Virus record (IMG/VR): IMGVR_UViG_3300020411_001206
Coordinates: 1 to 22,133 of that record
Strand: one strand, 5' to 3'
Length of the DNA: 22,133 nucleotides
Source of the DNA: a virus
Translations under genes and position numbers: made by a program
Shown: positions 15,003 through 22,133 of the stretch, piece by piece
Numbering within the stretch: position 1 is the first letter of the stretch
How the letters are laid out: each line of letters starts with the position of its first letter
Notes under the pieces: generated by a model
The model's database searches: none
What the model saw: only the letters and a program-made list of their open reading frames with translations
What the model was told of the DNA's origin: nothing

Positions 15003-18000
15003 ATGGCGATTGATTTAAATGTAACACCTTATTATAACGATTTTTCAGCAGCGAAAAAGTTTAATCGCGTAATCTTCAAGCCTGGAGTTGCAGTACAAGC
15101 AAGAGAATTAACCCAGTTACAAGATTACATGCTGAACACCATAAAAGAGTTTGGTGATTTCGTTTTTAAAGATGGTGCTACAGTAAGAGGTGGTGCTGGG
15201 TATCCTATCAATGTTCCTTATATCAAAGTCAACGATGTCGATGCTGCTGGTACTGCTGTATCAAATGACACTCTTGCAAACTATGTCGGTGATACACTAA
15301 CTGGTAGTACTACAGGGATTCAAGCTCAAATTGAATCTGTAAAAACTGGAACCGACACAGACGCAGTAAAAAAGAAAACATTTTATCTTAACTACACCAA
15401 AGGTAATGAATTAGAATCTGGTATCATCGAATCTTCAGTAAGATTTGAGGCAGGAGAAACATTAACTGTAACTAGTACCGACTCTGGAAGAAACGGAGAT
15501 ACTTTTGTTGTAGATAATAATACAGACATTGCTAGTTTTACAAAAAACTTTTATGGGTACGCGATAGACTTTGTTATAGAAGAAGGTATCATTTACGCTC
15601 AAGGTAAATTTATTGCCCATGATACTCAAAAAATAAGACTTGACGATTACAATATGAATGTCAACTTCTTTGTTGGTATCAAAGTAAATGAGTCAATTGT
15701 AACTTCAGATGATGATTCAAGTCTTCTAGACCCCGCTACAGGTGCTTATAACTATAATGCTCCAGGCGCCGATAGAACTAAGATAGACACCGTAATTACA
15801 AAAGTCCCATACGGAAAGGATTATAGTAATTCAACCATATATGAAATTGGTGAGTTTATATCAAACGGTGATAACATTTATGAGGTCACTACTTCTGGTA
15901 CAACCAATTCGAGTGGTGCTGGCCCAGTTCATACTACAGGTAACGCGACAGATGGTACTGTGGTATTTAAATATTTTGAAATGCCAACTGGGTTTACTAC
16001 TCTTTACAAAATAAAACAAGGACAGATACAAAAGAAATTTGACGGTAGGTTACAGGAACTTGCAGAACTTGGTAAAGCTCTTGCGGTAGAAAAAAATGAA
16101 AGTGATGGTGATTATGTAATTGAACCATTTACTTTAAAAATAGTAGAACATTTAAAAACATTAAAAGGTGTATCTTTTAATACATCAACGAATACCAATT
16201 ATAGTGTAGGTCAATATGTAAATCACTTAGGTAAACTTTATGAAGTTCAAATTGCTGGAACCTCTAATTCTGGTAGTCCACCAGTACATACATCTGGAAG
16301 TGTGAAAAGCGGGACAGTAACTTTTGGTTACAGGGGTTCATCATACAGAATAGATAACGAAGGATATAGATTTAGTACAGACGCTTCAGACCCAGGCGAT
16401 GCAAATATGCTTATGGCAATTGTTTCGCCAGGCATTGCATACGCGAATGGATATCGAAGAGAATACTTCAAAAACCAACCAATAAAAATTAGAAAAGGAA
16501 CATCTACAGAAACAAAAGAAGCTCGAGATGTTACATTAGGATATGGTAACTATTTTAATGTTAAGGAAGTTGTTGGAACATTTGATATAGAAAATGGTGG
16601 TATATGTAATATCGGATACTTTGGAAGTATAGGTTCACAGACAGGTGCAGCCGCTCACACAGATGGAACATTCGGTGGACATGCTGCTTTAGGAACAACT
16701 ATTGGTACATGTAGGGTTCGTGCCTTAAAGAGGGCATCTGGAAACCCAGGCGCTGCTGCTACACAATACAGACTTTTTGTATATGATGTAAGAATACGAG
16801 ATGGAAAAATCGGGGACGCGAGATGTATTCAATTCCCAAATTCTACTGATAGTGGTTTTGCTGACATCATACTTGATGACACAGATGGAAATGGAGTCGG
16901 CGATACTGCTTTTGTACACGGAACAGATTACAATAAATTAATTTATCAAGCACCTTGGCAGTCAACTAAGACTCTTGCAGCTGCTGGTGGTGGTTCATAT
17001 GATACTCAATATTACTATACAGAAGAATTTAATGTAAGTGTTCCTGCTAATGGTGTGTTTAGTATCAGTACTGCATCACTTGGTTCAGAAGTAATATTCC
17101 CATATACTGCTGCTGGTATTACGCAGACAATATTAGATAATAAAATTTACATGGTATGTAAGACTTCTGGTATCACAGATATTGGTGATGGTACTACTAT
17201 TTCTGGTTCTGAGGGTCGAGTTATTAGAGTTACCCCAAGTATGGTTACAGCTGCTGCTAATGGTCAAACAATGGAGTTTGATGTTGGTACACCTAGTGGA
17301 ACATATGATGCTTACTTACAAGTAGAAGTAAAAGTAGTTGACGCTGTTCCAGTACCAAAAGCACTCAATACTGGTAGATATGTCAAGATTGACACGCGAG
17401 ATAATATCGGTGGTGCAAACGGGCCATGGCCTCTTGGTATTGTGGATGTTAAGGAAATTGAAGCGATATATGTTTCTTCAGACTTAAACACATACTTAGA
17501 CGATTCAGATAAGAAAATTAACCACAAAAAAGATTTTATTCTAGATAGTGGACAAAACGATAACTTCTATGGTCATTCAAAGATAGTTAAAAAGGCAACA
17601 AGTTCTCTCAGTACAACAGATAAACTTATAACAGTTAAACTGAGTCACTTTACCGCTAACTATGGTGGTTCAAACGGAACATATTTTGCAAAAGATTCTT
17701 ACCCAGTAGACGATACTGGTGCTACTGGTATATACACATTTGAAATTCCTTATCACAATTCTAAGAAACTAGGTAACTTTAATCTCCGCGATGCGATTGA
17801 TTTTAGACCAAGAAGTAAACAGACTGCTGTATCTGCTACAACATTAGCAGTTGCTACTGAGAATCCATATCCTACAGATGAATTTGATTTACCTTCAAAT
17901 GGTATACAATTCCCAACACCCAATAGTAGTTTTACAACAGATGTAGAATACTATCTGCCTAGAATTGATAAACTTGTTATCAGTAAATCTGGTCAGATGA

Positions 18001-21000
18001 AAATTGTTGAAGGTATATCTGCTCTGCCTGCTAAAGCGCCATCTATGGATGATGCAATGCAGATTGCTGAAATACAGGTTCCACCTTTCCCATCATTAGC
18101 GCCAGGACTTGCTGCTAGATACGGACAAGAAATAAGTGCTGTTTTTCATAAACTAGAAGGACAACACAGACGATTCACCATGAGAGACATCGGTGCAATC
18201 TCAAGAAGAATTGATAGATTAGAATACTATCTTGCTTTAAGTTTGATGGAAATGCAAGCAAAAGACCAAGTTATTCTAGACTCAAACGGAAATGATAGAT
18301 TTAAAAATGGTATCTATGTAAACTCATTTGATGGAGACCTACTAAGTGATTTATCAGACCCAAGTTATGCTGCTTCTTATGATTCTCAGAAGAAAAGATT
18401 AGGGCCTAACTTTGAGGATTATCAAGTAGACTTAAAATTAAATCCTACACACGGCACTTCTGGATGGACACAACAAGGTAGTTCAATCACGAGACCTTAT
18501 ATTTTAGAAGCTGGATTAGAAAATAGATTTGCAACTAAGGTAAGAAACTGTGTAGGTGAGTTATTGTTTAACTTTGACGGTGAGATGGATCTATACCCTC
18601 GTTCAGATTCGGGTGCTACTTTTAAAACTCAACAAGAGAAAAATGTAATTACATTATCAAATGCTGCCGCTGTTCAAGCTCAAGTTGACTCTTTTAATAA
18701 TAGTGATAATGCTGTTAGATTTGAAACTAGTTTTGAAGCTGGTTTGTTAAATTCAGACGGAAGTTTTGTTGAGGGGGGAACCCGACCAGTTGAAAAAGAA
18801 GCGATTACAATTTCTGGTCAAACTGACGCAAGTGGAACAATTTCTGGTGATGTATCTCAAAGTATTACAACACTAAATGGTGGTGCAAGAAATGGATGGT
18901 TTGAACAAAGAGGAGATGGTTCGGTATCTGGTGAAATTGGTGGTACAATTTCTGCAAGTGCAACCGCTACTCAAACTATGGAAGTTCAAGACATTGTACA
19001 GAAAACTACATCCATAATAACCACCGCTACATCATCCCCTGTAAGTAGTCAAACACACCCATTAGGTAACTTTGTTACGGATGTTTCTCTACTACCAAAC
19101 ATGAGAGGAAATAGAATTGGTGTTAGGGTTCGTAGAATGAAACCAAATACAAGACTGTATTTCTACTTTGATGATGTTAGACAAGACGATAGATGTTGTC
19201 CTTGTGACCCAGGCGGGTTTGACGCTCTGATTCCAGCATGGAAAGCATCTGGTTCCAGAACAGGACACATATTCTTGGGTTCAAGATTAAATGCCGCTCC
19301 TTTGGGTGGTACTGAAGACCCAGATAAAAACTATTTCTTTAACGCATCTGCTCCTGCTGATGTAGGAGACCCAATCGTTACTGACTCAAACGGTGACGCT
19401 GCTTTTGTTTACTGGTTACCAAGAGGTAATGATGGTTCATCTGAGTCTGCTGGACTACCTACATTTGCCGTAGGTACGAGAAGGATGCGAGTAACAGATG
19501 ACCCAGAAGATAGATACAATTTTGTAACTACCTCAGCAGAAAATATTTACTCTGCTTTTGCTATGCAAGTTTTCCAAAAGGAAACAGATATAATTTACGA
19601 ACAACACGCAATGACTACTTCAACTACTAGAAGTGAACCAGTACTTGAAAAGAAAGGAACAGTAGTTACAGATGTAGACCTTCAGCCAGGCGAAATGACT
19701 CTCAATGCAGACTTGAACGCTAAACTTGATGTTACTGCACCAACCTTCATTCACCATCCACCTATAAGAAGGGGAGACCCAATCGCTCAAACATTTGGTA
19801 TTGGTGACGCACCAAGTGGAGCATTTGTTAAGAAGGTAAGGGTTTGGTTTAGAGATAGACCAGGCCAGTCTGCTAATGTTGCAAATTCTTTGTCTGATAC
19901 TGGACAGGGTATTACATGTGAAATTAGAAAAGTTTTAAATGGATTCCCAACCAGTACGATTCTTTCTGGTGGTAGGAAGTTCCTTAAAGCAACAGAAGTA
20001 AAAACCACTCCAGATATATCTGGTGGCAGACAAACTAATTACGATTATACAGAAACATACGCGACAGACTTTGAGTTTGATGAACCTCTTTATGTTGCAC
20101 CAAACGAAGAGTACGCTCTTGTATTGATGCCTCAACGAAATGACCCGAATTATAATGTTTGGTGTTCTAAGTTGGGTGAAAATAAAATAGGAACAAACGA
20201 GAGGGTAACTGCGGAAGAAACTGATATCGCTGGAATGTTATTCACCTCATCAAACAACAGGGCTTGGAGTCCTCACCAAACAGAAGACATCAAGTATGTT
20301 GTTTACTATGAAAGATTTACGGTTGGTTCTGGAACATGTGAATTTGTAAACGAAGACGCGGAATATATTGTTGCATCTGACTACTTAAATGGTAGACCGA
20401 TTGATGGACAAGATATTCACGCATTTAAAGTAGGTATCGCTGGTGGTGGTTCTGGTTATAGTGTCAATGATATTATTGAATTGAACGCAATCAATGTCCA
20501 GACTGCTACTTCTTCATCTAGTAATAACCTTTCTGGTTCTGGAGTCAAGTTAAAAGTAACTTCAGTAAGTGGTGGTGTAATAGATGGAATAGAAGTTTAT
20601 GATGCTGGTGTAGGATTTAGACCACAGAGAGCAAGTGATTCTCCTGCTAATGTCACTATACCAACTACAGGACAGTCTACTGTTACCCCTTCTGGTGGTT
20701 CTGGTGCTACATTTACATTAAAGATTAAACACGGACAGGTAGACGAAGTAGACCCACGAACAGAGAAGATGGAACTCATCTATGACAAAGAAACAATAGA
20801 TGCTGCTTACGCTGGTGATTCTGATTACCTTTTTGCTGTAGGTGATGTTCTAGGAACAGGTGACCCTGTTACTGCTGACTCAGAACAAGGATTCAATAGA
20901 AACACTTCATTTAAGATTAGTAGTATTTACAACAAGACTTTTAATTCTCTTAGAACTAATATGACTGTTAAAGAGTTCCCAGAAGCTCAAATTAAATACA

Positions 21001-22109
21001 AAGCATGTGTAACTAATTCTACTGGTTCAACTGCTGCTGGTTCTACATTTACGGATATATTACCAGTTGTTAGACAACCTACTACCCAAGAGGCTGCTTT
21101 GTTCTCCGCGAAGAACGAGTTTGCATTTACTGGTGGTAGTAAAATGGCGAAGAAGAGTTATAGACACAGGTACGAATTGAGTACTGATACCACACTTCTT
21201 TCTCCAGTTATATCACTATATCGTAACGCTGCTATAGTGAGAAAGTATGATATCAACAATGATTCTACTGGTGAGACAACTAATACTGGTAACGCATTAT
21301 CTAAGTTTATCTCAAGGAGGGTGCGACTTGCAGATGGTCAAGAAGCAGAAGATGTAAGACTTTCAGTTGCTCTAAGACAACCCGCTGGTTCTTCATTTAA
21401 GGTTTACTTTAAAGGACAAGCAATAGAAGATGATGGAGACTTTTACGAAGATTTACCTTGGATAGAAATGGAACTTGATGATACAAATCCGAAAGGAATT
21501 GCTATGTCACAAAGTAGGTTTATCGATTTTAACTATAAGTTGCCTAGTACTGCTTTAGATTCAGATGGGATATTCACACAATCTGTTAAGCGTGTAAATG
21601 CTCTTACTATTGGTACTGCTGGAAGTGGTATCGCAAGTGCGACAGATGTAAACTTCTCATTTAGTGGTGGTGGTTCTAGTGTTACTAGACAGGCACAAAT
21701 CAAGTGTACTTCTTTATCTGCTGGTGGTCTCGCAACCTTAGAAATTGTAGACCCAGGCCGAGGATATAGTACCGCACCAACTGTTAAGGTATTTGATGAC
21801 CACGCGGTAAGTAAATATTATGCTACAGGAACAATTATAGGTAATTCTGGTAACATATATGAAGCAACAGTAGGTGGTACAAGTGGGGCAGCTTCTGCTA
21901 GTTCCGCACCTACACACGGTTCGGGTACTGCTACAGATGGAACTGTGACATGGACATTTAGGGGAACAAGACCCGCTGTTACATGTACGGTTGCAGATAC
22001 AGAGTTTAAGAGATTTAAGTATTTCTCAAGTAAATTGGTAATGCTTACATCAAACACTTCTCAAATACCAGAAGCAAAACAATTAAGGATTATCGCCTTA
22101 CAGGCGTGA
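15003..22109 (+). CDS. Giant DUF4815-type virion structural protein
   Basis: The 2368-residue product opens with the DUF4815 signature RVIFKPGVAVQARELTQLQ (22-40) and FGDFVFKDGATVRGG (50-64). Residues 277-326 and 397-445 are two carbohydrate-binding-like modules. Around 1020-1130 is a conserved helical segment (RRFTMRDIGAISRRIDRLEYY, 18169-18231 by DNA). A jelly-like region follows (NMRGNRIGVRVRRMKPNTRLYFYFDD), with an odd CCPC at 1398-1401, then DPIAQTF (about 1592) and a YALVLMP / SSNNRAWSPHQTEDIKY domain (about 1702-1765) seen in many marine phage tail proteins. The C-terminus has GxGY repeats and a third module (2270-2321). AAGGGA at 14991-14996 precedes the ATG. Probably a peripheral baseplate or fibre-anchoring protein; it is not clearly T4 gp9 or gp10. 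Confidence 0.85.
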   Translation: MAIDLNVTPYYNDFSAAKKFNRVIFKPGVAVQARELTQLQDYMLNTIKEFGDFVFKDGATVRGGAGYPINVPYIKVNDVDAAGTAVSNDTLANYVGDTLTGSTTGIQAQIESVKTGTDTDAVKKKTFYLNYTKGNELESGIIESSVRFEAGETLTVTSTDSGRNGDTFVVDNNTDIASFTKNFYGYAIDFVIEEGIIYAQGKFIAHDTQKIRLDDYNMNVNFFVGIKVNESIVTSDDDSSLLDPATGAYNYNAPGADRTKIDTVITKVPYGKDYSNSTIYEIGEFISNGDNIYEVTTSGTTNSSGAGPVHTTGNATDGTVVFKYFEMPTGFTTLYKIKQGQIQKKFDGRLQELAELGKALAVEKNESDGDYVIEPFTLKIVEHLKTLKGVSFNTSTNTNYSVGQYVNHLGKLYEVQIAGTSNSGSPPVHTSGSVKSGTVTFGYRGSSYRIDNEGYRFSTDASDPGDANMLMAIVSPGIAYANGYRREYFKNQPIKIRKGTSTETKEARDVTLGYGNYFNVKEVVGTFDIENGGICNIGYFGSIGSQTGAAAHTDGTFGGHAALGTTIGTCRVRALKRASGNPGAAATQYRLFVYDVRIRDGKIGDARCIQFPNSTDSGFADIILDDTDGNGVGDTAFVHGTDYNKLIYQAPWQSTKTLAAAGGGSYDTQYYYTEEFNVSVPANGVFSISTASLGSEVIFPYTAAGITQTILDNKIYMVCKTSGITDIGDGTTISGSEGRVIRVTPSMVTAAANGQTMEFDVGTPSGTYDAYLQVEVKVVDAVPVPKALNTGRYVKIDTRDNIGGANGPWPLGIVDVKEIEAIYVSSDLNTYLDDSDKKINHKKDFILDSGQNDNFYGHSKIVKKATSSLSTTDKLITVKLSHFTANYGGSNGTYFAKDSYPVDDTGATGIYTFEIPYHNSKKLGNFNLRDAIDFRPRSKQTAVSATTLAVATENPYPTDEFDLPSNGIQFPTPNSSFTTDVEYYLPRIDKLVISKSGQMKIVEGISALPAKAPSMDDAMQIAEIQVPPFPSLAPGLAARYGQEISAVFHKLEGQHRRFTMRDIGAISRRIDRLEYYLALSLMEMQAKDQVILDSNGNDRFKNGIYVNSFDGDLLSDLSDPSYAASYDSQKKRLGPNFEDYQVDLKLNPTHGTSGWTQQGSSITRPYILEAGLENRFATKVRNCVGELLFNFDGEMDLYPRSDSGATFKTQQEKNVITLSNAAAVQAQVDSFNNSDNAVRFETSFEAGLLNSDGSFVEGGTRPVEKEAITISGQTDASGTISGDVSQSITTLNGGARNGWFEQRGDGSVSGEIGGTISASATATQTMEVQDIVQKTTSIITTATSSPVSSQTHPLGNFVTDVSLLPNMRGNRIGVRVRRMKPNTRLYFYFDDVRQDDRCCPCDPGGFDALIPAWKASGSRTGHIFLGSRLNAAPLGGTEDPDKNYFFNASAPADVGDPIVTDSNGDAAFVYWLPRGNDGSSESAGLPTFAVGTRRMRVTDDPEDRYNFVTTSAENIYSAFAMQVFQKETDIIYEQHAMTTSTTRSEPVLEKKGTVVTDVDLQPGEMTLNADLNAKLDVTAPTFIHHPPIRRGDPIAQTFGIGDAPSGAFVKKVRVWFRDRPGQSANVANSLSDTGQGITCEIRKVLNGFPTSTILSGGRKFLKATEVKTTPDISGGRQTNYDYTETYATDFEFDEPLYVAPNEEYALVLMPQRNDPNYNVWCSKLGENKIGTNERVTAEETDIAGMLFTSSNNRAWSPHQTEDIKYVVYYERFTVGSGTCEFVNEDAEYIVASDYLNGRPIDGQDIHAFKVGIAGGGSGYSVNDIIELNAINVQTATSSSSNNLSGSGVKLKVTSVSGGVIDGIEVYDAGVGFRPQRASDSPANVTIPTTGQSTVTPSGGSGATFTLKIKHGQVDEVDPRTEKMELIYDKETIDAAYAGDSDYLFAVGDVLGTGDPVTADSEQGFNRNTSFKISSIYNKTFNSLRTNMTVKEFPEAQIKYKACVTNSTGSTAAGSTFTDILPVVRQPTTQEAALFSAKNEFAFTGGSKMAKKSYRHRYELSTDTTLLSPVISLYRNAAIVRKYDINNDSTGETTNTGNALSKFISRRVRLADGQEAEDVRLSVALRQPAGSSFKVYFKGQAIEDDGDFYEDLPWIEMELDDTNPKGIAMSQSRFIDFNYKLPSTALDSDGIFTQSVKRVNALTIGTAGSGIASATDVNFSFSGGGSSVTRQAQIKCTSLSAGGLATLEIVDPGRGYSTAPTVKVFDDHAVSKYYATGTIIGNSGNIYEATVGGTSGAASASSAPTHGSGTATDGTVTWTFRGTRPAVTCTVADTEFKRFKYFSSKLVMLTSNTSQIPEAKQLRIIALQA
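15831..15980 (+). repeat. Carbohydrate-binding-like module, copy B
   Basis: Codons 277-326: IYEIGEFISNGDNIYEVTT, then GTTNSSGAGPVHTTG and DGTVVFKYF. Best preserved copy of the module shared with gp7. Confidence 0.65.
16191..16337 (+). repeat. Carbohydrate-binding-like module, copy C
   Basis: Codons 397-445: YSVGQYVNHLGKLYEVQIAG, then SPPVHTSG and SGTVTFGYRG. Follows copy B after about 70 residues in the same protein. Confidence 0.65.
20427..20670 (+). repeat. GxGY-type repeats in the giant protein, first pair
   Basis: Codons about 1809-1890 encode AFKVGIAGGGSGYSVNDIIE and GIEVYDAGVGFRPQ, two units of the same beta repeat type found in gp7 and gp8. Confidence 0.6.
21597..21800 (+). repeat. 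GxGY-type repeats in the giant protein, second pair
   Basis: Codons about 2199-2266 encode ALTIGTAGSGIASATDVNF and TLEIVDPGRGYSTAPTVKV. They lie immediately before module copy D, so repeat and module are adjacent. Confidence 0.65.
21810..21965 (+). repeat. Carbohydrate-binding-like module, copy D
   Basis: Codons 2270-2321: YYATGTIIGNSGNIYEATV, then GTSGAASASSAPTHGSG and DGTVTWTFRG. Close to the C-terminus, with only 47 residues after it. Confidence 0.65.
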
Positions 22110-22115
22110 TAAATA
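22108..22115 (+). promoter_or_regulatory. Possible late promoter box at the right edge
   Basis: GATAAATA followed by GA, one mismatch from the consensus. It overlaps the stop codon of the giant gene and ends four bases before the ATG at 22120, the same geometry as at gp25. Confidence 0.4.
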
Positions 22116-22119
22116 GAAT

Positions 22120-22133
22120 ATGGCAAGCGAATT
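22120..22133 (+). CDS. Start of a further gene (partial)
   Basis: ATG GCA AGC GAA TT reads M-A-S-E before the window ends. It lies 10 bases after the stop of the giant gene, in the usual tight spacing of this operon. Too short to identify. Confidence 0.4.

Noticed and set aside
18774-18782. Run of six G in the giant gene as a possible slippage site
   Set aside because: The main frame continues for more than 3 kb with clear domains, and no alternative frame follows.

Overview
The window is a stretch of the virion-structure region of a T4-like (Straboviridae/cyanophage-pelagiphage-type) contractile-tailed phage. The evidence is recognisable T4 baseplate protein families in an unbroken series, several exact or one-mismatch copies of the T4-type late promoter box TATAAATA, tightly packed or overlapping genes, and an AT-rich composition (roughly two thirds A+T by eye). 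The proteins look more like those of marine T4-like phages than of coliphage T4: gp5 has no lysozyme domain, gp7 and gp8 carry repeats, and there is a giant DUF4815-type structural protein. No host, photosynthesis or lysogeny gene is visible, so the host cannot be named.

Layout. The left edge (1-333) is the 5' part of a leftward gene for a gp4-like head-completion protein. Bases 334-385 are a short divergent promoter region. Everything else is rightward: gp48/gp54-type tail-tube cap (386-1759), gp53 wedge (1759-2271), gp27-like hub (2278-3759), gp5-like spike (3756-5717), an unrecognised helical protein (5728-6354), gp25 wedge/sheath initiator (6374-6769), PAAR spike tip (6769-7116), gp6 wedge (7134-9068), a gp7-like wedge protein (9061-12855), a small conserved virion protein with its own promoter and strong ribosome site (12921-13370), gp8 wedge (13394-14992), and a 2368-residue DUF4815-type protein (15003-22109). 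The first codons of another gene start at 22120. No stretch over 300 bases lacks a gene. I saw no tRNA, CRISPR array, insertion sequence or convincing intrinsic terminator.

How they fit together. gp27, gp5 and PAAR would form the central hub, spike and tip. gp53, gp25, gp6, gp7 and gp8 would form the wedges around it. The gp48-type protein would cap the hub and start the tail tube. The giant protein and the 149-residue protein are probably peripheral baseplate or fibre components. gp4 belongs to head completion. Late promoter boxes lie upstream of the operon, at gp25, before the 149-residue gene, inside gp8 and at the gene at the right edge, so the region is probably transcribed late as nested units.

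The region is mostly an ordinary baseplate operon; I do not see a new defence or mobile system. The most notable signals are (i) apparent absence of GGWCC, with all 13 Gly-Pro pairs coded to avoid it, plus few GATC sites; (ii) GxGY-type beta repeats and a carbohydrate-binding-like module shared among gp7, gp8 and the giant protein, including a repeat block inserted in gp8; and (iii) a late promoter box placed so close to gp25 that its mRNA may be leaderless.
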